NCBI RefSeq assembly: GCF_932526225.1 | Contig: NC_064036.1 | Location: 5,835,519 to 5,899,518, forward strand | DNA: 64,000 nt | Direction of reading: 5' to 3' | From: Nematostella vectensis | Lineage: Eukaryota > Cnidaria > Anthozoa > Actiniaria > Edwardsiidae | Part shown: positions 12,076-34,700 of the stretch, one piece after another | Layout of the letters: every line of letters starts with the position of its first letter | How positions within the stretch are numbered: the first letter of the stretch is position 1 | Translations under genes and position numbers: made by a program | Notes under the pieces: model-generated | The model's input: the letters and a program-made list of their open reading frames with translations, nothing else | The model's database searches: none | What the model was told of the DNA's origin: nothing

Positions 12076-12399
12076 TAGTTAGTTTATTGGCTTTGTCACA
12101 CACAAAAAAATACTACGGTTTACAATAGGAAATAAACAAAAATAAAGAAAATATCGTTTATTACACGTGAATTTGACAACAACAAGGCATGTTCTAAGTT
12201 CTAAGGCAATTTTATTGACAACATTTCACAAAAAAAAAAAAACGCTTTACTCGACCGATCTCAGAACAGCCGAATTCCGAGCTACGACAAGCAACCATTG
12301 CCTGGGCTACCTGTGGTCTGACATTTTCAGACGAGCGACGCAGCTTGGGCAGCGGCTATATTGATGCGCATGCTCCCTCTGATCATTACATAATTCAAC

Positions 12400-13791
12400 A
12401 TGGCGGCCGTATTTCGTGCAGTTCTACGGTCTAGACTTGTTTTGGTGCGCCGAAAGACAGTTAAACCTTTATTAGTAGGCGGCTATCGCTTGTATTCCGA
12501 AAAAATAATAGACCCTCCGCAGCTTGGTCCATCAATACCTAACTACAAGGTTAGGGAAGATGAGACAACGGAGATGAAGCGAGCTCGACTACTCTACCAA
12601 AGCAGGTAGGGTAAGGTTTCGAAAGTACTGGCGCGTGTTTCTCGAACCTTCCAAGAATTCTAGGAAATGGGTCTCTAGCCCTAGAAGTTACTGTATTGTA
12701 AGTGGTATTCGATGGCATTTTTTAGTTGTCAATAAATTAGAATGCTATAATCCCACGCATGCCGGTAAAATTTCAGTTTGAATGTGTGCTCTTTTGGGGT
12801 ATTTTTACTATTCGTTGTTGTATTGAAAAATAGTTTTTTTGCATCCGTCGTTTACGGACGCACAGAAGGTACATTACAGCCTGTCATTAACAACAGTCAA
12901 GCATATAGACTCGAATTTTTTGCATACGTTTTGTCATTTCATCTTGTAACATTATAAGTTTGTCTATCGGAGGACAGGTGCACATTTCAACAAGATATTT
13001 ACTTAATAAAAAGAAGTCCATTTTACTAGTAATGTAAGGTCAAGTAAAAATCAACAAATGATTTCCATTCCTGCCCATATGTTTTTTGGGGGCTGATTTA
13101 AAATTTTAATTATTTTTAACCAAAAGCCTATAAACCGAGAAATAACTTATGGTACTGATTTTGAAAACACTCCTACTTATCTCTTGGGAAGAGTGTAAAT
13201 ACACCTCGTCATTAACAAAAAGAAATAAAATAAAAAGCCGCTTGCCCACTCAATTTTTTTTAGAAATCTGGGCTGGAAACTGTTTATTTTTACTTGGCCT
13301 AATTACTTAGACTCAATTACTTAAGTTATAGAGGAAAATCCAGATTTTCATCCCCTTTTGTCCCCTTAACTGCTGCATAATTTCACTGTGTCTACATAAA
13401 GGAGAGGCCTGGGACTTGGAAAACAGGCCGTTTTATAGAAATGCCTAATATGTGAGTGCCTTAATTGGAAGTTCCACTTTATGCTGATATTCATGATTCT
13501 GTCTCCAGAAAAAGAGGAATGCTGGAAAATGGCTTGTTACTAAGTACATTTGCTGACAGACATTTGGATGAGTTTGACGATGACATGCTTCAACAGTACG
13601 ACTATCTGATCAACCAACCGACAAATGACTGGGACCTGTACTACTGGATAACTGAGAATAAACCAACCCCAGATGAATACAATTCACCTGTCATGGACAT
13701 GATCAAAGACTTTGCTAAAAATGAGGATCGAGATGTTCGTACGAGGCAGCCAGACTTGAAGCAGGAAGAACAAGAAGAAAGAGTGTTATAG
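12400..13791 (+). CDS. SDHAF2: Succinate dehydrogenase assembly factor 2 (flavinylation factor)
   Basis: There are two exons, 12400-12605 and 13509-13791 (206 + 283 nt), joined in phase to give 162 residues and a TAG stop. The N-terminus ([18 protein letters not shown]) is Arg-rich and lacks acidic residues, as expected of a mitochondrial presequence. The Sdh5 domain starts at about residue 56 with the family signature [17 protein letters not shown], which spans the splice junction, and continues with [11 protein letters not shown] and the conserved NDWDLYYW motif. Members promote covalent FAD attachment to SDHA in the mitochondrial matrix, an early step in complex II assembly. The length is typical. 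The tail is acidic and unconserved. The gene is convergent with WDR33, about 2.3 kb away. Confidence 0.93.
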
Positions 13792-13813
13792 ATTCAAGTG
13801 GTGAAATCAAAGA

Positions 13814-13874
13814 TGAAATACCCTGGGAACCAGAGGCTGGAATCCTCTTTTTGTGCCTCTGGTTTCCAGGGTAA
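13814..13874. terminator. Hairpin in the SDHAF2 3' UTR
   Basis: Just after the stop codon, accctgggaaccagaggc and gcctctggtttccagggt form an 18-bp stem with one mismatch around a 17-nt loop. A role in RNA stability or 3' end formation is possible. It could equally be a small inverted-repeat element. Confidence 0.4.
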
Positions 13875-16071
13875 AACTGTAGTAGGAGACTGTCTTTTCC
13901 AGACTTTTGAAAAGTTATACAATACAATTATTTTCTGTCGAGGACGTAAGGAGTGGTCACACAGTCTCCTGATAAGACCTGCAGCATTTGTTAGTGTACT
14001 GCCTGGTAGCAGCACTGACACTAAATGAAAACAACAGTAGTACTGCCAAGGTTTTGCAAGTAAAGCTGCTTTATTATTTACCTACACCCATCAACCTTAC
14101 TGCAAATTTCAACATTCTTATAACTCTGTTCAATAATTCCCAACTGATAAACTGCTTACATTTGGCTTGTTTTGATTGGTCAGTGCCTTGTGGAGTGGTG
14201 GTGTGATTGGAAACCATTTCAGTGCTGGCCTATAAAAACCCTTTATAGCCAAATTTGTTGTTGCACAACCTCCCAGAATAAAAATTCCTTTCTTTGTTTG
14301 GAATAGTGCGTATTCAATCAAACCAAACAATAAAAACCAGACAAACCACCCCAAAGCTTGTGTCTGACTACATGCTATTCCCAAACGAGACATGGATTTT
14401 GGATTCGCTGAGGTCGCGCAACAAAGAATTTGGCTATAAGGATTTTTAATGACGAAAGCCAGAAAGGGATTTGGCTATTGAAAATTCTTTGCTAGAGTTT
14501 TTGATATTGAAAACAGCAGTAATCTGGAAAAAAAATGTTTGAAAATAATTACTTTTGAATGTTTTGAACTATAAAGATATTACTAGAAGAGGGTGATTTC
14601 CAGTACATTTGTTTTTACAAAAGCTAATCAAACCATACTATATTGTAGATATTGAAGTAGAGTTGTATACTATTGTTTTGTTTAGTACAGTATTAAACAT
14701 TACAAGCTGCAATTTGCTTAGAAGAGTGAAATGCTCCAAACAACAGCGAAGCTACTCTATTTTTACAGAGGGGTAAAACAATCATTAACTGGTTTTGTAA
14801 CAATTGATGGGATATGTAACAACAGCATTGTAACAAAAATCAACAAGATATGAAACAACCTATTCAACAGGATTTGGACAACCTAAGGATTTTATCATCC
14901 TTTGAACAACAACCCCATTTATAACAAAGATAAAACATTCCAAAAGTCTTCAGTGGTTCTAATAGCGATGAGGACATCAAAATATCAGTCCTAGGTAACC
15001 AAACCTTGTTGACCCGTCTCAGGAAGCAAAAAGGATACACTGACATCATCAACAACTCCATAAACTATCTATACCAACTTGAAACAGTACTAGGACCAAA
15101 TTCAGTTGACCTGTCCCAGGAGCTAAGGGGGGTATATGACGTCCCAGGAGCTAAGGTGGTTATGTGATGTCGTTGTTGGGGGAGAACTCAGTGGTCAAAG
15201 TTGAGAAATGCCTCTACTGGTTTAATTCCATGATTGTAGTAATTCTGCCAGTAACACAAGTTAGGAATGTTCTTGTGTCACAGACAAATAGCCTACAAGC
15301 TGGCTCTCATTGTGTTTAAGGGGAAATGTTTGTTTTGAGGGTTCAGGATCCCTGTGGTGCAAAAAATCGAGAGCAGTGGGAGGGTAAAAGGGGAATTCAT
15401 GAGCATAGAGCTGTTCCCATTAATCTGTAAAACACTGGAGTGCTACTTGCTAACAGGTGATAGTGGTTAGTGTTACGAAGTATTTTTAAAGAGTTAAATT
15501 AGACAAAAGAAATTGACAAGCACACAAAATAGTATTTATCTATCAACTGTCATTTGGATAAATGCTTGAAATAAAATAATAAAATAAATTTGTGCACATC
15601 CCTAGAAACCTATTGTTTATGATCACTTACTATCACTCATTCTTTCAGGCTATTACAAAGTTAATGTTTCAAGGATTAATGGGAGCAGCTCTATTGTAAA
15701 TTATAGAATCTTTTGTTGCCTCAACACACCCTTACGCAACACACCCTCTGAACAATGAAAAAACAGTAACAAGAGTCAATCTCAAATCCTTTATACAAAA
15801 CTTCCAGTAATATGGGAAAAAAATCCATGTACAAGTGGGGCTTGGATAGCTGTTATGTCAGCACTTTTGTATGAGTGAACAGTATAAATTTCCATTGGAT
15901 CTGTTGATACTTGTAGTTAATGTGGTATATTGGAGGATCATGCAGTATTATAATATAAACTGTGTAGTAAGCATTCATTATTGCTTTGTTTTGACTGAGG
16001 AAAAGTTGTAATAATGAAGCATCGCAGCAGCAGTGTAAGAGAGGAGGAAATATCTAAGGATCGAATGTATG
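13875..16071. other. Intergenic region between convergent SDHAF2 and WDR33
   Basis: Mostly AT-rich sequence. It contains one MITE (14243-14439). A run of about 80 codons on the plus strand (about 14935-15171, ending gttatgtga) is open but lacks a start codon and is unrecognised; it could be a decayed transposon segment. Both genes' 3' UTRs should end here. Confidence 0.4.
14243..14439. mobile_element. MITE with about 30-bp terminal inverted repeats
   Basis: The ends ttatagccaaatttgttgtt and its counterpart aacaaagaatttggctataa are inverted, and a gcacaacctc / gaggtcgcgc pair extends them. The adjoining 14150-14235 (tttgattggtcagtg ... ccatttcagtgctggcc) recurs inverted at about 38985-39065, so a larger family member may be present. 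Confidence 0.75.
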
Positions 16072-28176
<12,105 letters not shown>

Positions 28177-29703
28177 CTTTAGGTTCGCTGGCGCTTTACC
28201 ACAATCTTATTATGTACTGGTGGCGAAAAGAGCGTTCATATTCATGATAACGGTCCGATTTCCGAGCGGAAAACCGTCATTCCGTAAAAAACCGCCATCT
28301 TGAATCTCCTTTGACATGTGTGCACGTTATCACGTGATCAAGAATCGTGCGAGTACAATGACTGGAAGACTCCTCCACAGGGATCCCTTGATTTAGGTTT
28401 TTTTAAACCTAAAAGGTGTTTGAAGTAAAAAGAGCCAAAATAGATTTAGATGTTTCTAAAACGCAGTATCGAGCAGTAGATTGAAAGATGTTTTTATTTT
28501 ATTGGTGACTATAACTACGAAGGAAGAAACCCGTCCCCCCTGCCCCGAAACCCAAAAATAAGCAGGCTTTTTTCAACTGCTCATCATCGCGAATCTTGTA
28601 TCTTTTTATGCCGGGGGCATCCTCGGGAGACCAGGGCACCGATCGAGTCATCCTGCTTGTTCTATTTTAATCCTAACGAGTGAATTCGTGTACTATTGCC
28701 TGAAATGAGAGGGAATATCATAATCCACTATAAGCTATTTAACAAATAGATCTCATTTTTGCTTGAGTCTGTCCAGGGAAGAGTGTTTGTCCTACAATGG
28801 TGCACACACAGATGGTCTCACAGCGTTCTTAAGTAAAAAAAAGTACGGACGAGACACGGTAATGACACGTTGTGACGTCTTATGTGCATCTATCAGAGTA
28901 CGGGTGCACAAAAAAGATCCCTTTGCTTTTTTTAACGTTTTCTTACGTTTCGATCTAGTTATATGGGAGAGCACGCCCGCACGCAGACGGTATGGGTGCG
29001 TGTGTCCTTAATACATAGACCCAGCTGACAAATCATAGCGCGCGATTTATGTCTCATTGTGTAAAAGCAAATAGCGAGACAATCCGCAACTTGTAATAAA
29101 AATAGAAATATACGACCACTAATGTTTCTGCTTCCTCTTTCTCTCCGAATATTATCTATTTCTATAGTAAAAAAGACTACGAAGAAGACTCCACAAATCT
29201 AGTGCTTTTTTCTTTCGCAGTGGCTAGGTGTGAGGTAATAACGAAAAAGATTCCTTTTGTGTCAACAGCTCGTTACCGCAACCGGAAGTGACGTTTGTCA
29301 TACTGTACACAAGTAAAAATTTTTTTGTTTCTATGACACCAATAAGTCAACAAACTAATTCACTATTTAGACAAAGGCGGAAAGGCATCCCTTTATTAAG
29401 TTACCAAAAAACTACCCCTCATTTAATGTATCAAGTCTTTGAACTTCTACTGCTCATCTATAGCCATTGCGTTTTTTCCTTGCCAACAACTCACCGAGTA
29501 AACATATCTCATTCTTTCGATTAGTCACGACTGGTTGATACTGAATTACTATTCTCTCTTTGGATATATATTTACATTTCTCTGATAAGGTAAATAATAC
29601 ATGCGCTTTAATTGACACCCTGGCGTACTGTAAATCGATTCAGAATCGGTTACTTATCTTAAAGTTACTAAGGCTCATCAGGGGACTCGCCATCGGCTAG
29701 GCC
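28177..29703. promoter_or_regulatory. WDR33 upstream region and intergenic sequence
   Basis: The sequence upstream of the WDR33 ATG contains the core promoter and 5' UTR; nothing specific such as a TATA box can be assigned. The rest, up to the GPCR relic, shows no supported gene. An 82-codon frame at 28763-29011 has no recognisable features. Confidence 0.4.
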
Positions 29704-30754
29704 ATGAATAACAGCCACAAACACGACACTCTTGAGCTCTCAATGGACTTACAGTCAAGGACCACTCCAGTCCGTGTATCGGAAACTATTATATTCATTG
29801 TTATCATGGCGATAAGTGTACTCGGCAACGCGCTTACCCTTGTTGCCGTCTACAACAACAAAAAGCTCCGGACGGTCCCTAACATGTTTGTGGTGTCCCT
29901 CGCAGTGTCCGACCACGGGATGGCCCTGACTTGAATGCCTATGTCCACCAGCGTACTATTGACCTCTAGATGGATATTCGGCAAGTTTATTTGTCAGTGT
30001 GAAGGCTTCTTAGCCATCGTAATGGCAGCCGCATCAACACAAACTCTTGCGGTTACTGCTATCAATCGCTACTTTGGAATTGTCAAGTGTCTTCTCTACC
30101 GAGCGTATTTCACGAAAAAAAGAACTACTATTCTTATTCTGGGCGTATGGACACTCTCCTTTATCGCACCGCTACCCTATTTGTTTGCGGGTTTTGAGTT
30201 TGTTTTTCACCCGGGCAAACTCTTTTGTTATGTTCCATTACGAGCAAGCTGGTATCTTGTATTCATAGTAGCAATTTACGTGACTCTTCCTAGTTGTGTC
30301 ATTCTGTTTTGCTACACAAGAGTTTTTTATACAATTCGCCAAAGAAACAAACTCTTTCAGAAAACTCGTGAGCGAGGTAGCGCTATTTCCACCGATGACA
30401 TCAGGGTGACTAAAGTTCTTTTCGTCATCGTTCTGTTCTATTTTCTCTGCTGGTCACCCGTGCTGGTTATAGACTTAGTGGACACGATCTCCGGGAACAT
30501 GGCAACTCCCCGGGAGGGCTACATCTCGTATACCTTCCAGCAGCTCCGGTAACCCGGCGATATACGGGATTATGAATCCCACTTTTAGGAGGGAGTATCT
30601 GAGACTGTTGCGGTGCTGTAGGGTAAATACGAACTGCGGGGTTTCGGCTGCGACCCAAAATCATCGAAATCTTGCCAATACGGACAAATTAGGCTATACT
30701 ATCTATGACAAAAAACTATACATCCCCGAGTCCGGTTCTTGTTGGTTCACTTGA
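29704..30754 (+). pseudogene. Melatonin-receptor-like class A GPCR pseudogene
   Basis: This single-exon receptor has TM1 with the conserved GN (SVLGNALTLVAVY), TM2 (VSLAVSD), TM3 ending in NRYFGIV (an NRY form of DRY typical of melatonin-type receptors), TM6 FYFLCWSPVLVID and TM7 NPAIYGIMNP followed by a basic helix 8. Two lesions break it: an in-frame TGA at 29932-29934 within TM2, and a frameshift near 30548, just before the NPxxY motif, which continues in another frame to the stop at 30752-30754. Everything else is well preserved, so inactivation looks recent, unless the TGA and the indel are assembly errors. The family assignment is from motifs only. Confidence 0.8.
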
Positions 30755-31547
30755 AACAAGTGGCTCACAGCATCTCAATCCAGATTCTTCTGAAATGAGA
30801 GTATTCGATACTAGATTGTGAGGGTAATCAGAGAGAACATAGAGCACAAGTTGGTAGGGATTGAGAAAAGTGGCCATATTAGACACTTTAAATACAGTTC
30901 TGAACAATAGTTGGGATTGACAGAGCCAAAAAATACATTATTTGGGACAAAAGGTCTATTATTATCTATCAACTCATACCCATCTTTCCTATGGAAAACT
31001 TGCGGTAATACCTTTACTTAGGGGACCTAGTTGGGGCAACTATTATTTGCAAGTTGTGGTTTAACGTTCAATCCTGGGGTACGCGCGATTATTGATGCGT
31101 AGACGACCTAACCGTGACAGTTTCCTCTTTTTAGTTTTAACCCATAAATAACTGTTTACCTTTAATGATCTTCATACCTTGGGCGAGGTCTCAATCTGGT
31201 GGGTTTACAAGATTGTAAAACTAATAAAATCTCAGTGCGAGGTTAGTTGTGAGGTGTCAGAGTGGGGGGGGGGGGGGGGGGATTTTGGCAGATTCTAAAG
31301 CCGGACTTCAGTCTCGCTTAATTAACGCCGCGCTCTCAGTCAAATAGACGTAGCGGCATGGTTTACGCGGAATTGAAAAAATACCAAGCACATCTGCTAA
31401 ATTTTGAAATACAATTTTATTTCACTTATTCTAATGTTAGATTTTAAGAGCCACGTCCATTGTACGGTCAACTTCGTACTTCCATTTGTGAAACGTGAGT
31501 CTAACCCGGTCCAAACTAAAAGCCATTTTGATTAACATGCCTTTTTG
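30755..31547. other. Intergenic sequence between the GPCR relic and LSG1
   Basis: AT-rich, with a run of about 17 G at roughly 31264-31280. No supported gene or RNA was seen. Confidence 0.45.
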
Positions 31548-31789
31548 TAAAGCAGCATTGTCACCAGTTTACTTCCGGAGGGCCGACAGAAACCTCAACC
31601 AAAATAATCTTTAAAAATCCGCACTATTAAACAGGCCATCCGCTCTAAATTATCAGTCACATCCTCCAAGAAACCTCCAATAGACAAACTGTCTTTACAA
31701 TTTTGAAATATTTGTCGCGTTTACCGTTAAAAACAATCGGAGATTGTTACGTAACCGACCGGAAGTAAACTGGTGACAATGCTGCTTTA
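31548..31789. mobile_element. 242-bp MITE in the LSG1 3' UTR
   Basis: A 31-bp perfect terminal inverted repeat (taaagcagcattgtcaccag / tttacttccgg) bounds a non-coding interior. The outermost TA on each side may be a TA target duplication, as in Tc1/mariner-type insertions. It begins only a few bases beyond the LSG1 stop codon. Confidence 0.85.
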
Positions 31790-31792
31790 TAT

Positions 31793-34700
31793 TTACACGC
31801 CGTTGTCTTGTCTCTTGGCGAGCCTGCGGAGTTTTTCACGCTTGTTCTTGTTATTGTGTTTCTTCCATGGCTTATAGATGTGTCCCTCATTGGACACACC
31901 CTCGCCACGCCCTCTTATCGTGACGTCATTTCCTTTTGTGAAGCAGCGGACGTTCGGTTTCTGAGAGATTCAAGATCATTTATCAACCATTTAACATATT
32001 TATATGGTATTTGTAGGATTCAACACGGCAAATATATATATTAATTACCTCGGCAAAGAATTCTCTATCTGTTTGACTCATCTTTGGCTGCAAGTAGATG
32101 AAGAAAGATTAAAAATATGGGAAGCAAGTGTTTGTCTTACGTATTTGATCTTTTTCTTGCAGTACAGTAAACACCCGCGTATAAGAACAAAAAGATTTTA
32201 ATCTTAAAAGATTTAAGGTCGATAACAAAAAAGAAAAGATACTTTTCATAAAAATTTGGGGCATTGAATACTATAGTAGTCTATGTCGTGTAACAAGGGT
32301 TTCTAGGTGACGTGGTGAAAAGGGTTACTAGGTCTGTGACGTGTAACAAGGGTTTCTAGGTGACGTGGTGAAAAGGGTTACTAGGTCTGTGACGTGTAAC
32401 AAGGGTTTCTAGGTGACGTGGTGAAAAGGGTTACTAGGTCTGTGACGTGTAACAAGGGTTTCTAGGTGACGTGGTAAAAAGGGTTGCTGGGTCTGTGACG
32501 TGTAACAAGGGTTTCTAGGTGACGTGGTAACAACGGTTGCTAGGTATGTGACGTGTAACAAAGGCTCGTGTAACAAGGGTTACTAGGTGACATGGTGACA
32601 AAGGTTGCTAGGTCTGTGACGTGTAACAAAGGCTGTTAGGCCTATGTCGTGTAACAAGGGTTTCTAGGTGACGTGGTGAAAAGGGTTACTAGGTCTGTGA
32701 CGTGTAACAAGGGTTTCTAGGTGACGTGGTGAAAAGGGTTACTAGGTCTGTGACGTGTAACAAGGGTTTCTAGGTGACGTGGTAACAACGGTTGCTAGGT
32801 GACGTGTAACCTAACCTTGCGAGGGTCGCTGGGTCTGTGGCGCACAACTTCGTCCATGTCTTCATATTTGCCAGTTGCATGACGGCCCTCCTGGAATACT
32901 ACAGCATCCTCCCCTGGGGGAGGAGTACAGTAGAGTAGCTTGCCGTTGACATAATCCTTGAGAATGTAGCGAGCCGAGCGAGGGCAATCGGGCGTGCCAC
33001 TTGAGGTCATGTAGCCTCGCATGTCTACGCAAAAACAAGAAGTTAGTCTTGATATTTTTAAGCCTTAAAGAATGTCAGTCACCTGCTTTGTTACTGTTTA
33101 TAATTGAAAAAAACAACAGCTTAATTGCAAGTAAAATTCAAAATAACCACCCACGATTGAAAACTGAAACTTTATCAATAATAGTTGATTGAAAGTTTCT
33201 CAGTTACTTGCTTGAATTAGCCGATGGAAATGGATTCTTTGTGTGACTCCCGCATTGAGCGGAGTCTAATATAATCTACAACTCTAACAAGTTCAATTGG
33301 ATAAAGTTGCGTGAGTCTGCGCCAGAGCAACGAGTTTCATACCCCAAAATATCAAGGATATAGCCTAGGATATAGCAGGCTTTTGAAAAGCGCCCCAGAA
33401 AAGCTCCCGTGTAAGAGGTTCGGCCAAAAATAGAGAAAATGGGGTAACATGGGCTCCGAAATCTGTTAGCTATCGCAAGCTCTGCTTCTACGTCATTCAC
33501 GTGACTAGCGCCTGCTGAGAAAGCTACCAAGGATAGGAATAAACAAATGTACAAAAATCCGACCTGACCCCTCTTTATATACCTCAAAACAACTCTTGAA
33601 CACGTTCTAAAGTAGTAGCAACATTGGCCGCACAGAATATTTCGACAAGGGGACGATATATTATGGGGTGAATTAGAACAAGGGGGGGGGGGGGTGAATC
33701 ACAACAAACTTAAAATTAGTTCAACTGTGTTCTAGAGGTTTGTTGCACGCAGCTTCGAATAATAGGCCAATAGGTGAAGAGACCCAGCGGCTTTGTGACT
33801 GCTCCCCAAAGGTCTACTGATAAGGAAATGCATAGAAGTACTTACAGCCATATGCATTGAGTAGTTCATGTGCATATGGAGCTCTGTCAGGATCCTCTCC
33901 CTCAGCAGGAGATGCTATGTTGATCCCATAGATGCCCTCTAAAACCAGGCGAGGTATACGATGGCACACGTACTTCGATTAAGGATCCAACATTCACATG
34001 CTAGCTGATATAAATCTAAAAGGGGGAGCATCTGCATGGTTATACTACTAAAATGGTAGAAAATATGACAGTGAGTGTAACAAAACAACAAGACTTGTCA
34101 TTATATATCAAGTGTCAAAGTTTATTTTCCAGCATATCCTATTGGCCATTAGGGTGGCACATGAAGGGCCTGAAATTTAACTGTTTCCTGGTGAGTTGTG
34201 TGAGAGGGAATAGGGAAGTATAAAACCAGACGTCATGGGACCATTAAAATATTACATCATTTCACCAGGCAAACATCACACATGTATTTTTCCAAGGAAA
34301 TTTGTTTTCTGTGACGGTTCGAGCATGTGGCGAAATAACCAACATTATCAATATCAGGCAGGAAGCCAAGAGTTTTTGAGAAATATTGAGCAGGCATAGG
34401 CATAGAATTCACATTTAGTATAAAAAAGAAACACTTTTTGGCAATGAAGGAAGGGGGTGTGTACCCGCCCGTGTGTCCACCGATAGTTACACCGCTAACT
34501 TATAGTTAACTACATTGAAAAGGATATGAGTGCTACTGGTGGGATATGGTCTCTCATCTGGTCAATCGGTAGGATGCCGTTAACCACCATCTCAGCCTTT
34601 GTTGAGACAAAGGATGGGAAGACCAGCCCGGGACAGTCACAGAGGCAAACAGTAGGGCTAAGTTGCAGAGTCTAAAACACATAAAGATGAGGTAAATTAA

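Larger units (their letters stand above)
11463..12322. repeat. Three-copy block: two direct and one inverted, around foldback elements
   Basis: A roughly 200-bp sequence starting gaccacaggtagccca-gcaatgg and including caataaaattgcctta occurs at 11463-11640 and 11801-11962 in direct order, and inverted at about 12158-12322. Each junction carries a ggggttttc-containing palindrome, so 11801-12322 is a large imperfect inverted repeat. The right arm has about 80 extra bases near its centre. Confidence 0.8.

Noticed and set aside
29932-29934. TGA as a selenocysteine codon in the GPCR
   Set aside because: GPCRs of this class are not selenoproteins and a downstream frameshift also breaks the gene, so a plain nonsense mutation or sequencing error is more likely.
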